From Chitinophaga cymbidii (GTDB taxonomy: Bacteria > Bacteroidota > Bacteroidia > Chitinophagales > Chitinophagaceae), in assembly GCF_007992715.1 (NCBI RefSeq), contig NZ_BKAU01000002.1, forward strand, positions 1,032,982 to 1,096,981: 64,000 bases of DNA. The letters are read 5' to 3'. Positions 8,507-17,673 of this stretch are shown here, one piece after another. A program made the position numbers and the translations under genes. A model generated the notes under the pieces. That model did not search any database and was not told the DNA's origin. It saw only the letters and a list, made by a program, of their open reading frames with translations. Each line of letters starts with the position of its first letter. The first letter of the stretch is position 1.

Positions 8507-9917
8507 GCAGGCTGATGGGGATGTTCACGGCAAGGCCGCCGTCGGAGGTTTCCTTGTATTTGGAATTCATGTCCAGCGCAGTGTCCCACATGGTTTTCAC
8601 CACAGCGTCCAGCGATACTTTAGCCAGCTCGGGATTGCTTTGCAGGGCGAGCTGGCTGGCAGTGATGGCTTTAATGGCGCCCATGGTATTGCGTTCAATG
8701 CAGGGCACCTGCACCAGTCCACCGATGGGGTCGCAGGTAAGGCCAAGATGGTGTTCCATGGCGATTTCCGCGGCCATGAGCACCTGTCTTTGTGATCCGC
8801 CGAGGCATTCGGTGAGCGCGGCAGCGGCCATGGCGGACGATACGCCTATTTCGGCCTGACAGCCTCCCATGGCGGCGGAGATGGTAGCGCGTTTCTTGAA
8901 GATGCTGCCGATCTCGGAAGCGGTAAGCATGAATTGTATGATGCGGTCTTCATCCAGCCCGTCACAAAACGCAATGTAATATTGCAGCACGGCGGGTATT
9001 ACACCGGCGGCGCCGTTGGTGGGCGCGGTGACCACACGGCCGAAGGAGGCGTTCTCTTCGTTGACGGCCAGGGCAAAGCAGCTCACCCAGTCCAGCGTAT
9101 ACGAAAAATGCTGTCCGCCGTCGCGGATGGCCATGATCCAGGAATTATAATCGGTATACGTGCGTCCTTTCAGGAGTTTTTTATTGAGGGCTGCCGCTCT
9201 GCGCCCCACTTTCAGGCCGCCGGGCAGTTCCCCCGTGGTGTGGCAGCCGCGGTAAATGCATTCCTGCATTACCTGCCATATTTTCAGCACGCCTTCTTTG
9301 GTGGCGGCCTCGCTGCGCCATGCCTGCTCGTTTTCCATCACCAGTTCAGAAATGGAAAAGCCTGTTTTGATGCACCATTGCAGTAACTGCCGCGCGGTAT
9401 CCACGGGAAAGGGCAGTTCCACGCTGTGCTGCTGACTGTTGAGCTCTCCTTCCTTCACCACAAAACCGCCGCCGATGGAGTAGTAGGTGGCGGCCAGCTG
9501 TTCGCCGTTACGCAGGGTAACGAGGAAAGTCAGCGCATTGGGATGGAAGGGCAGCGATTCTTCAAAAAGAAATTCAATGTCCGTAACGGGATCAAATCCG
9601 ATGGTATGCTGTCCGTTCAGCACCAGCTTCCTGTCGCGGCGGATACCGTCGATCTTCGGTGTGATCTGGTTTACATCGAACGTTACGGGATCATCGCCGG
9701 AAAGGCCGAGCAGCACGGCGATATCGGTGCCGTGGCCGTGGCCTGTCTTCGCCAGCGAGCCGTAGAGCAATACGGTGAGCGCCGTTACTTCGGGCAGCTG
9801 ATCGCCCAGTTCATCGATGAAACGCATGGCCGCGCGCCAGGGACCCAGGGTGTGTGAGCTGGATGGTCCTACGCCGATCTTGAAGATGTCAAATACTGAA
9901 ATGCACTCGTGTGGCAC
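8496..9917 (-). CDS. sdaA: L-serine ammonia-lyase (iron-sulfur, single-chain)
   Basis: A 473-residue L-serine dehydratase that converts L-serine to pyruvate and ammonia using a [4Fe-4S] cluster. The N-terminal beta domain begins [20 protein letters not shown], the family signature. The C-terminal catalytic alpha domain shows [40 protein letters not shown] and [20 protein letters not shown], which hold the cluster-ligand cysteines (C in GGCQAE, TCDP and VPCIE). The start is taken as GTG at 9915-9917, since an in-frame stop lies five codons upstream and no ATG intervenes. The length is like one-piece SdaA (about 455-475). It is probably monocistronic. Its final codons form part of a tandem repeat. 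Confidence 0.96.
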   Translation of the reverse strand: MPHECISVFDIFKIGVGPSSSHTLGPWRAAMRFIDELGDQLPEVTALTVLLYGSLAKTGHGHGTDIAVLLGLSGDDPVTFDVNQITPKIDGIRRDRKLVLNGQHTIGFDPVTDIEFLFEESLPFHPNALTFLVTLRNGEQLAATYYSIGGGFVVKEGELNSQQHSVELPFPVDTARQLLQWCIKTGFSISELVMENEQAWRSEAATKEGVLKIWQVMQECIYRGCHTTGELPGGLKVGRRAAALNKKLLKGRTYTDYNSWIMAIRDGGQHFSYTLDWVSCFALAVNEENASFGRVVTAPTNGAAGVIPAVLQYYIAFCDGLDEDRIIQFMLTASEIGSIFKKRATISAAMGGCQAEIGVSSAMAAAALTECLGGSQRQVLMAAEIAMEHHLGLTCDPIGGLVQVPCIERNTMGAIKAITASQLALQSNPELAKVSLDAVVKTMWDTALDMNSKYKETSDGGLAVNIPISLPEC

Positions 9918-9941
9918 AATGAAAATGATTTACCGGTGAAG

Positions 9942-9978
9942 GTAAAGAAAAAATAAACCCTGCCGGTTGAGGGCAGGG
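9942..9978 (-). terminator. Intrinsic terminator of the FKBP gene pair
   Basis: Read on the minus strand, CCCTGCC (9972-9978) pairs with GGCAGGG (9958-9964) around a 6-nt loop. It is followed by a T-rich tract opposite the A-rich stretch at 9946-9957. Confidence 0.75.
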
Positions 9979-10008
9979 CCGATTATGATAATGGGATGAT
10001 AATTCCCT

Positions 10009-10509
10009 TTAAAAATAGAAATTGTTGAGCGTGACCTCGAATACGAGTACCGAATTGGCCGGAATGGAACCCGAGCTGCTGTTGCCGTAGCCAAGTCCGG
10101 ACGGGATCAGCAGCAGCACCTTATCGCCTTTGGCGATTTTGCGCAGGCCGATCTGCCAGCCTTTGATCAGTCCTTTCAGGCGGGCTTCCCGCAAGGTGGT
10201 ATTTTCGCCGCTGTCAAACACATTGCCGTTGAGCAGCTTGCCGGTATAGGTGATGTTCATCCGGTCTTCCAGCGTGATCGTATCGTTCGGCGTGGTGCCG
10301 TGTGCCAGTATCTTGTAGTGCAGCCCGCTGGTATCGTCTTTCAGCGTGCCGGTGATGCTGCTGTCCGCAATATATTTTTGTATCAGCTGTTCATCGATGG
10401 CGGCCTGTTTCACCGGATCATGCGGTTCCTCCTTTTTGTCTTTCTTACATGCTGCGAACATCATCATAACTGCCAGCAGGCCCAATAGCCCAAAGTAGTG
10501 TCTCTTCAT
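10009..10509 (-). CDS. FKBP-type peptidyl-prolyl cis-trans isomerase, lipoprotein
   Basis: A 166-residue lipoprotein with a type II signal peptide whose lipobox ends at Cys21 (MMMFAAC), followed by a Lys-rich spacer. The C-terminal FKBP domain (about residues 60-166) shows MNITYTGKLLNGNVFDSGEN, GLIKGWQIGLRKIAKGDKVL and LLIPSGLGYGNSSSGSIPAN, ending VLVFEVTLNNF. The Tyr, Asp, Phe-type, Trp and Ile-Pro pocket positions are largely kept, so isomerase activity is plausible. It acts in the periplasm, anchored to a membrane, on prolyl bonds of exported proteins. It lies 18 bp after a second FKBP lipoprotein gene on the same strand; the two look like a tandem duplication. Confidence 0.93.
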   Translation of the reverse strand: MKRHYFGLLGLLAVMMMFAACKKDKKEEPHDPVKQAAIDEQLIQKYIADSSITGTLKDDTSGLHYKILAHGTTPNDTITLEDRMNITYTGKLLNGNVFDSGENTTLREARLKGLIKGWQIGLRKIAKGDKVLLLIPSGLGYGNSSSGSIPANSVLVFEVTLNNFYF

Positions 10510-10527
10510 TACGAATATTTAAGGTGT

Positions 10528-11037
10528 TTATTTAAAGTCGATCAGTTTTACGTCGCAGACGAGGATGGCGGAGGGCGGGATGGTGCCCGGGATGCCTGTT
10601 TTCCCAAAAGCGAGGCTGGAAGGGATATACAGCAGGATGTGGCCGCCTTTGCTGATGAGGCGCAGGCCGATCTGCCAGCCGGCAATATGGTCTTTGAGCT
10701 TGCGCCCGTCGAAGTCGGTGGGAAGGTTCTGGGACGATTCGAGCACCCGGTCGTCCCACAGCAGCATGCGTTTGAAGATAACGGTGGGCGTCTGGTCCAG
10801 GCGGATGGTATCTACGCCGTTACCGGGTTCCAGTACTTTGTAAACGAGGCCGCTGGGGTGGATGATAATGCCGGAATCCCTGGCTTTGGCGCGCAGGTAG
10901 GCGCGGATGGTCTGTGTATCATTCTGCACAGTCTCAAAAAAATCGGCCGCGGGGTCATCCTTTTTGAGACAGGAACTTGGCAGTATGGCGATGGCCAGTA
11001 TAGCAAGACCGGAAAAAAAGAGACGTTTGATCATCAT
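10528..11037 (-). CDS. FKBP-type peptidyl-prolyl isomerase-like lipoprotein, diverged paralogue
   Basis: 169 residues from ATG at 11035-11037; an in-frame ATG at 11052 would add five residues. This start gives a signal peptide (MMIKRLFFSGLAILAIAI) with a lipobox cysteine at residue 23. The FKBP-like domain has HIAGWQIGLRLISKGGHILL, YIPSSLAFGKTGIPGTIPP and SAILVCDVKLIDF, so the C-terminal half is well kept. In the N-terminal part the usual YTG...G..FDSS segment is replaced by TVIFKRMLLWDDRVLESSQN. The catalytic pocket may therefore be altered and activity is less certain than for its neighbour. It is the upstream partner of the FKBP gene pair. Confidence 0.85.
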   Translation of the reverse strand: MMIKRLFFSGLAILAIAILPSSCLKKDDPAADFFETVQNDTQTIRAYLRAKARDSGIIIHPSGLVYKVLEPGNGVDTIRLDQTPTVIFKRMLLWDDRVLESSQNLPTDFDGRKLKDHIAGWQIGLRLISKGGHILLYIPSSLAFGKTGIPGTIPPSAILVCDVKLIDFK

Positions 11038-11189
11038 ACGAACAGCAGGCATTTGTCAAAAATACAACAGTTAAACGCGATACCCGCGTGGAAAGTTACA
11101 GGAAAAAATGGAGGATGTTCCCAAATTAAAATGCAGGCCCGGGAATCGTTTAAACGGCTACCTGTATCCATCAGGTACCCCGAATAAGA

Positions 11190-11221
11190 AGAGGGTGCCT
11201 CTTATTTTCGAGACACCCTCT
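11190..11221 (-). terminator. Intrinsic terminator downstream of groEL
   Basis: AGAGGGTGCCTC (11190-11201) and GAGACACCCTCT (11210-11221) form a 12-bp stem with one mismatch and an 8-nt loop. On the minus strand it is followed by TTCTTATT, a moderate U tract. Confidence 0.75.
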
Positions 11222-11245
11222 GATATTTTGGCTGAGCCGGGAGGA

Positions 11246-12916
<1,671 letters not shown>

Positions 12917-12920
12917 TTAA

Positions 12921-13202
12921 TTAGATGATAGCCAGAATGTCTGATTCACGCATGATCAGATATTCTTCACCTTCGAAGGGGATTTCCTGGCCGGAGTATT
13001 TGCCATACAGAACGGTGTCGCCAACTTTCACGGTGGTGGGCTCGTCTTTTTTACCCGGACCGGCCGCTACCACAGTACCACGTTGAGGTTTTTCTTTAGC
13101 GGTATCGGGGATGATGATACCACCAGAGGTTTTTTCTTCTGCTGCTGCGGGTTTTACGATCACCCTGTCTGCCAGAGGTTTAATACTTAATTTTTTAGCC
13201 AT
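12921..13202 (-). CDS. groS: 10 kDa co-chaperonin GroES
   Basis: A 93-residue co-chaperonin that caps GroEL rings as a heptamer. It shows the family start [20 protein letters not shown], the mobile-loop [20 protein letters not shown] and the roof/beta segment [15 protein letters not shown]. It ends with ILAII. It is the first gene of the groES-groEL operon, and the start ATG lies 96 bp from a good Bacteroidota -7 box. Confidence 0.98.
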   Translation of the reverse strand: MAKKLSIKPLADRVIVKPAAAEEKTSGGIIIPDTAKEKPQRGTVVAAGPGKKDEPTTVKVGDTVLYGKYSGQEIPFEGEEYLIMRESDILAII

Positions 13203-13298
13203 TTTGAATCTATTTTTAAAAAGGTAAGTTGAAAAATGATGGTTTTTCCGTTAACGAAGATTATGCCAACCGCTCGTTCGGGTCAAATTTTCAGGAAG

Positions 13299-13330
13299 CA
13301 AAGATAAGTAAAGTTATGAGGGACTGTCAA
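13299..13330 (-). promoter_or_regulatory. Predicted groES-groEL promoter
   Basis: On the minus strand, TTGACA (13325-13330) lies 18 bp upstream of TATCTTTG (13299-13306), which matches the Bacteroidota -7 consensus TAnnTTTG. The leader to groES is about 90 nt. Confidence 0.65.
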
Positions 13331-13356
13331 GAAATGACATTTTTTCATTTTGAGAT

Positions 13357-13441
13357 GGCAGTTTTTGGGAGAAACTGCCGTTTGGCGCGGAAAATACCCG
13401 GTTTCAAAGTTGTCAGGCCGGAAGTATCTGACCCGGCCTGA
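13357..13441. other. Two perfect hairpins in the groES-nusB divergent intergenic region
   Basis: The 333-bp gap at 13203-13535 holds the groES promoter, the nusB promoter and two stem-loops. GGCAGTTT (13357-13364) pairs with AAACTGCC (13372-13379). TCAGGCCGG (13413-13421) pairs with CCGGCCTGA (13433-13441). Neither has a T tract, so they are not ordinary terminators. No convincing ORF covers them. Confidence 0.6.
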
Positions 13442-13506
13442 TCATGTTGGGGGGACCAGAAGATGCCTTTCCCGGAACTATTTTTTAAAAAGTCCCCCTA
13501 AAACAG

Positions 13507-13514
13507 TAGATTTG
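13507..13514 (+). promoter_or_regulatory. Predicted -7 box for nusB operon
   Basis: TAGATTTG matches TAnnTTTG and lies 21 bp upstream of the nusB ATG. The -33 region is only T-rich (the TTTTTT run near 13481-13486). Confidence 0.55.
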
Positions 13515-13535
13515 CGGCCATTTTCCTTAGCGTAC

Positions 13536-14465
13536 ATGATCAGTAGAAGAAACATCCGGGTAAAAGTTATGCAAACGCTGTATGCCATGGACACCATGGA
13601 GCAGGGCGCCCTGAAACCGGGAACCGCCACCAGTTTGCTGAATGAGAAATTGGACCAGACCTGCCAGATATTCACATATTTGCTGTATTCCATCGCCCGC
13701 GTGGCGCAATATGCGGAAACAGACGCGCAGGCCCGGGCCTCCAAGCATCTGCCCTCCGCGGCGGATCTGGCGGTGAACACCAAGATTGCGGGGAACGACT
13801 TTGTATTCCAGGTGCTGGGGGACAAGGGGTTCCAGGTGAACCTGGACAGCTGGAAGCTCCGCCGGCAGGAAGATCCCGAGCTGATCCGCAAGCTGTACTA
13901 CCAGCTCACGGAAAGCGAGATCTATAAAACCTATATCAGCGAGCCCTCCCGCAGCAAATCTTCCGAAAAACAGATCATCGAATATATTTATAAGGAGATC
14001 CTTGAAAAGAACGAGCTGTTCCGCCAGCATATGGAAGACAGCTTCCTGCACTGGGGGGATGATGAGGACATGATGGGCATCCTGGTAGGCAACTACCTGT
14101 CCAAACCACAGCTTTTCAACTTCCTTCAGCTTATCAGCCGGGAGAAGCTGGACTATGCGAAGGAACTGCTGCTCACCGTGATCGATAAAAAAGATTACTG
14201 CATGGAGCTGATCCGGCCCAAGCTGCAGAACTGGGACCCCGAGCGTATCGCCGCCATTGATATGCTGCTGATGGAAATGGGCGTTTGCGAATTCCTGTAT
14301 TTCCCGACCATCCCTACCAAGGTGACCATCAACGAGTACATCGACCTGGCGAAAGCCTACAGCACGCCGCAGAGCGGGCAGTTCGTGAACGGCATACTGG
14401 ACAATATCCTCAAGGACCTTGTGCAGACCAACCAGGTGCAGAAAACAGACCGTACCCGCAAATAA
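13536..14465 (+). CDS. nusB: Transcription antitermination factor NusB
   Basis: 309 residues, the long form typical of Bacteroidota (the E. coli protein has 139). ATG at 13536 was chosen because MISRRNIRVKVMQTLYAMD is the conserved NusB start and a -7 promoter box lies just upstream. The N-terminal RNA-binding helix (RRNIRVKVMQTLYA) is separated from the C-terminal half of the NusB fold by a lineage-specific helical insertion. The C-terminal half runs from about residue 220, with WDPERIAAIDMLLMEMGVCE, IPTKVTINEYIDLAKAYSTP and GQFVNGILDNILKDL. It binds boxA RNA with NusE (S10) and supports rRNA antitermination. It heads a plus-strand operon, with the DUF1573 gene 26 bp downstream. Confidence 0.95.
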   Translation: MISRRNIRVKVMQTLYAMDTMEQGALKPGTATSLLNEKLDQTCQIFTYLLYSIARVAQYAETDAQARASKHLPSAADLAVNTKIAGNDFVFQVLGDKGFQVNLDSWKLRRQEDPELIRKLYYQLTESEIYKTYISEPSRSKSSEKQIIEYIYKEILEKNELFRQHMEDSFLHWGDDEDMMGILVGNYLSKPQLFNFLQLISREKLDYAKELLLTVIDKKDYCMELIRPKLQNWDPERIAAIDMLLMEMGVCEFLYFPTIPTKVTINEYIDLAKAYSTPQSGQFVNGILDNILKDLVQTNQVQKTDRTRK

Positions 14466-14491
14466 TCAGTCACCATAAAATATTCCTGATC

Positions 14492-14935
14492 ATGAAATCA
14501 TTCCTGTCTTTATTATTGTTGTTCGCCGCGGTGCTCGCCGCCTGTAACAACAATGCGAAAGAACCCGGCAGCGGGCAGGCCGCCGGCGCCGAAGTTTCCG
14601 ACTCCGCCCGCCTGTACCCGGTCATCACTTTTGAAAAAGAATCCCATAACTTTGGGAACGTCGTGGAAGGTGAGGTAGTGGAATATTCCTTTAAATTTAC
14701 CAATACCGGCAACAAAGACCTGCTGATCACCAAAGCGGAAGCCAGTTGCGGCTGCACGGTGCCCGAATGGCCGGAAAAGCCCATCAAACCGGGCGAAAGC
14801 GCTTACATGAAGGTGCGGTTCGACAGCCGGGGAAGGCCCGAAGGATACACGGAAAAGGAGCTTTACATCCAGGCCAATACCAATCCTCCCTCGGTGAACG
14901 GCCCAAAGATCCAGTGCACGATCGTAAAGAAATAG
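14492..14935 (+). CDS. DUF1573 domain lipoprotein
   Basis: A 147-residue lipoprotein. The lipobox LAAC ends at Cys18, after a short leucine-rich signal. The DUF1573 domain (about 45-145) is an immunoglobulin-like fold. It shows ITFEKESHNFGNVVEGEVVE, SFKFTNTGNKDLLITKAEAS, CGCTVPEWPEKPIKPGESA and VRFDSRGRPEGYTEKELYI. The N-terminal linker is rich in Gly, Ala and Ser. The function of the family is unknown; it resembles ASH/MSP-type domains used in surface or periplasmic assemblies. It lies between nusB and yajC with short gaps (26 and 34 bp), a common arrangement in this phylum, so cotranscription is likely. Confidence 0.92.
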   Translation: MKSFLSLLLLFAAVLAACNNNAKEPGSGQAAGAEVSDSARLYPVITFEKESHNFGNVVEGEVVEYSFKFTNTGNKDLLITKAEASCGCTVPEWPEKPIKPGESAYMKVRFDSRGRPEGYTEKELYIQANTNPPSVNGPKIQCTIVKK

Positions 14936-14969
14936 TAACTTTATTCGTTCAAACAACAAACAACATACG

Positions 14970-15320
14970 ATGTACAACTTATTAAACGTATTATTAATGA
15001 CGCCTCAGCAAGGCGGTGGTCAAGGTGGTTTTGGCGGGATGGGGTCCCTGCTGTTCTTCGGCGGTATGATCCTGGTAATGTGGCTCTTCATGATCCGCCC
15101 ACAGACCAAAAAGGCCAAACAGCAAAAGCAATTCATCGATAACCTGAGAGAAGGCGACAAGATAGTGACCATCGCCGGCATCCACGGTAAAGTAAAAAAG
15201 ATCAACGAGAACAACACCCTTCAGATCGAAGTAAGTCCCGGTACTTTCTTCACGATCGAACGTTCCGCCGTAAGCATGGAATACACCAATGCTGTTGCGA
15301 AAGCAGCGGAAACGAAATAA
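14970..15320 (+). CDS. yajC: Preprotein translocase subunit YajC
   Basis: A 116-residue single-pass membrane protein that joins SecD-SecF in the Sec accessory complex. A Gly/Gln-rich N-terminus is followed by a transmembrane helix at about residues 25-43 (GSLLFFGGMILVMWLFMI). Then come the hallmark RPQTKKAKQQKQFIDNLREG and a small KOW/SH3-like domain (DKIVTIAGIHGKVKKI, LQIEVSPGTFFTIERSAV). The partner secDF is at 26043 in this window. It is followed at once by a strong terminator, which also lies directly before coaE. Confidence 0.96.
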   Translation: MYNLLNVLLMTPQQGGGQGGFGGMGSLLFFGGMILVMWLFMIRPQTKKAKQQKQFIDNLREGDKIVTIAGIHGKVKKINENNTLQIEVSPGTFFTIERSAVSMEYTNAVAKAAETK

Positions 15321-15339
15321 GGACTAGTTGCCTGAAAAT

Positions 15340-15377
15340 AAAAAACGGGGTTTCATCTGATGAAGCCCCGTTTTTTA
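15340..15377 (+). terminator. Intrinsic terminator after yajC
   Basis: AAAAAACGGGG-TTTCATC (15340-15357) pairs with GATGAA-G-CCCCGTTTTTT (15360-15376), a long GC-cored stem followed by a T tract. It ends 15 nt before the coaE ATG, leaving little room for an ordinary coaE promoter. Confidence 0.9.
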
Positions 15378-15391
15378 TTTATTTTAGTTCA

Positions 15392-15985
15392 ATGTACATC
15401 ATCGGCATCACCGGCGGCATAGGTTCGGGAAAGAGTACGGTCGCCAGGGTTTTCAGGTTATTGGGTATTCCGGTATATTCAGCGGATGACGCGGCCAAAG
15501 AGATCATGGTAAAAGATCCCCAGTTGGTAGAGCAGATAAAGGCGCATTTCGGGCCGGAGGCATATTTGGGAGACGGCACCCTTCACCGCAAGTTCATATC
15601 CGGTATCGTTTTCAATGACAAGGAGCAGTTGGCCGTATTGAATTCCCTGGTGCATCCCGCCACCATCCGCGATTCGGAGAACTGGGCCGCCCGGCAGAAA
15701 AGCCCCTACGTGATCAAGGAAGCCGCGCTGATGTTCGAAACAGCATCTTTTCATCATGTAGACAGCGTGATCAGCGTATATGCCCCCGAGGCGCTCCGCA
15801 TCCACCGCGTTATGAAACGGGACCATGTATCCCGCAATGATGTGCTCGCCCGGATGCACAAGCAGATCGATGACAGGATCAAGATGAAGCTGGCCGACTA
15901 TGTGATCTATAACGATGAGCAGCAAATGGTCATCCCGCAGGTGCTGGCGCTGCACCAGCAGTTCCTGGCCGTCGCAAAGCAATAG
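15392..15985 (+). CDS. coaE: Dephospho-CoA kinase
   Basis: A 197-residue P-loop kinase for the last step of CoA synthesis, phosphorylating the 3'-OH of dephospho-CoA with ATP. The Walker A motif GGIGSGKS sits at residues 8-15. YSADDAAKEIM (substrate-binding Asp), LNSLVHPATIRDSENWA, KEAALMFETASFHHVDSVI and the lid segment RVMKRDHVSRNDVLARMHKQ are all in family order. A TATTTTAG sequence at 15380-15387, close to the -7 consensus, ends 4 nt before the ATG, so a near-leaderless promoter or read-through of the upstream terminator are the two possible ways it is transcribed. The previous step, coaD, is at 46337. Confidence 0.96.
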   Translation: MYIIGITGGIGSGKSTVARVFRLLGIPVYSADDAAKEIMVKDPQLVEQIKAHFGPEAYLGDGTLHRKFISGIVFNDKEQLAVLNSLVHPATIRDSENWAARQKSPYVIKEAALMFETASFHHVDSVISVYAPEALRIHRVMKRDHVSRNDVLARMHKQIDDRIKMKLADYVIYNDEQQMVIPQVLALHQQFLAVAKQ

Positions 15986-16077
15986 GGCGGCTATGTTAAG
16001 CCTGTGCAAACTTTTTTGAAAGGGCATTTTTCTGTCTGCTGCATCTTATACCTTTAACCACGTTATTAAACAGATAT

Positions 16078-16629
16078 ATGACCCTGATGCAAGACAGCCT
16101 CGTGAACCGTTTCCGCGAAGGGCATTTTGATGCGTTTGAAGAGCTTTTCAATACTTATTGGGAGGCGCTTTACCAGTACACCCTGCGCATTCTCGGAAGC
16201 GAAGAAGATGCGCAGGACCTGATCCAGGACCTCTTTGTAGAACTGTGGGAGAGAAGGGAGTACCTGGAGATCAGCACGCATATCCGCATCTACCTTTTCA
16301 GCGCTACGCGCAAGAAGATCCTCCGTAAATTCCGTGACGACGGCCTGAAGCAGAAGCATCTCGAAAAATTTATCCTCCACGGGGAGCTGCGCTCCGAGCT
16401 GACCCTTAACACCCTGATCCATAAAGATATCCTTTCCCAGCTGCAGGAAGACCTGCACGCCCTCCCCGCCAAGGAAAAAGAAGTGTTCCAGTGTTATTAC
16501 TTTGAAGAGCTGAGCATCCGCGAGATCGCGCTGCGCAACGGCACCGCGGAGCAAACGGTGCGCAACCAGCTCAGCAACGCCCATCGTAAAGCATTGCCTA
16601 TCATTCACAAATTGTTAATGCTCATCTGA
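16078..16629 (+). CDS. ECF-type RNA polymerase sigma-70 factor (SusCD-linked)
   Basis: A 183-residue ECF sigma factor. Region 2 runs from about residue 12 (FREGHFDAFEELFNTYWEAL) through EEDAQDLIQDLFVELWERR. Region 4 is at about 118-170 (LPAKEKEVFQCYYFEELSIR, EIALRNGTAEQTVRNQLSNA). It heads the plus-strand order sigma-FecR-SusC-SusD, with 80 bp to fecR. By family knowledge the FecR protein keeps it inactive until the SusC-like receptor at 17674 meets its ligand, after which it transcribes the receptor operon. Its sequence differs clearly from the sigma factor at 1459, so the two units are likely insulated. Confidence 0.94.
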   Translation: MTLMQDSLVNRFREGHFDAFEELFNTYWEALYQYTLRILGSEEDAQDLIQDLFVELWERREYLEISTHIRIYLFSATRKKILRKFRDDGLKQKHLEKFILHGELRSELTLNTLIHKDILSQLQEDLHALPAKEKEVFQCYYFEELSIREIALRNGTAEQTVRNQLSNAHRKALPIIHKLLMLI

Positions 16630-16709
16630 TCCGTATTACCAAACTGTTAAGAACGCCCTCCGGATAGTTAAAAAGGCAAGGTTGTGGAACTTTCCAATAA
16701 ACGACCACC

Positions 16710-17651
16710 TTGATCCGTTCCGCTGTAGAAAAATTAATAGACCGTTACCTGCGTGGCAACGCCACCCCGGCAGATGAAACGCTGGTAGCGCAATGGCTGG
16801 ACTCCCTCGCTGCCGAAAGCAGCCACACCGGCAAACAACTATCGCCACAGGAAAAAGAGCTGCTGCGAAAGAAAATGCTGAAGGCAATCCGCAAACGGAC
16901 CCTCGGCGGCACCGTCTGGTGGAAACCGGCCGGCATTGCCGCGGCAGTAGTGTCCGTGCTGCTCGGCGGGTACCTGTTGCTGCGCCTTCAATCCCCTTCG
17001 CCGAAGCCCGTTTACCAGGTGTTCCGCACCGGCCTGGGAGAACAGAAAATGATCCTGCTGCCGGACAGCTCCCGCATCTGGCTCGGCCCCAATTCCGAAC
17101 TGCAATACCCCGAGCAATACGCCCACCTGCGCAACATCGTGCTGGTATCGGGAGAAGCGTTTTTTGATGTAATGCCGGATGCATCGCACCAGTTCACCGT
17201 GGCGGTGGACAGCCTGCAGGTGGCCGTGCTCGGCACATCCTTCAATGTCAGGGCCTACCGCAATCTGCCGGCGCTGAACATTGCCGTGAATACGGGAAAG
17301 ATCAAAGTAACGCGCAGCGGGAATGTACTGGGACTGCTATCCGCCGGGCAAACGATCCGGTACGACCGCAGCGGGGGAGCCGTGGCTACGGGCACTTTCA
17401 ACCCCGAAGCGGCGGAAGGCTGGAAGAACAACCGCCTCAATTTCGATAACACGCCGCTCGCGGAGGTGCTGCATATGCTGGAAAATTATTACCCGGTGCG
17501 GTTCACGCTGGAACATCCGCAGCCCGTGGTGATCAGCGGCTCCCTCAACATGAAGATGAAGCCGGAACAGGTGATGAATGTGCTCCGCGAGATCACCGGC
17601 AACAGCATCCGGTTCGTCCGGCAATCAGACCAGCAATACCTCGTACAATAA
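16710..17651 (+). CDS. FecR family anti-sigma factor (SusCD-linked)
   Basis: 313 residues. The start is taken as TTG at 16710 because an in-frame stop lies at 16698 and no ATG precedes the conserved VEKLIDRYLRGNATPADETL segment; this is an uncommon start. A single transmembrane helix spans about residues 73-91 (AGIAAAVVSVLLGGYLLL). The periplasmic FecR domain has ILLPDSSRIWLGPNSELQYP, VLVSGEAFFDV and VAVLGTSFNVRAY. The C-terminal DUF4974-like region ends with NSIRFVRQSDQQYLVQ. It relays receptor state to the sigma factor encoded upstream. The SusC gene begins 22 bp after its stop. Confidence 0.93.
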   Translation: MIRSAVEKLIDRYLRGNATPADETLVAQWLDSLAAESSHTGKQLSPQEKELLRKKMLKAIRKRTLGGTVWWKPAGIAAAVVSVLLGGYLLLRLQSPSPKPVYQVFRTGLGEQKMILLPDSSRIWLGPNSELQYPEQYAHLRNIVLVSGEAFFDVMPDASHQFTVAVDSLQVAVLGTSFNVRAYRNLPALNIAVNTGKIKVTRSGNVLGLLSAGQTIRYDRSGGAVATGTFNPEAAEGWKNNRLNFDNTPLAEVLHMLENYYPVRFTLEHPQPVVISGSLNMKMKPEQVMNVLREITGNSIRFVRQSDQQYLVQ

Positions 17652-17673
17652 TTTATCCTTTAACGCTTATCAT

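Noticed and set aside
13203..13330. CIRCE/HrcA operator upstream of groES
   Set aside because: No TTAGCACTC-N9-GAGTGCTAA or close variant is present.
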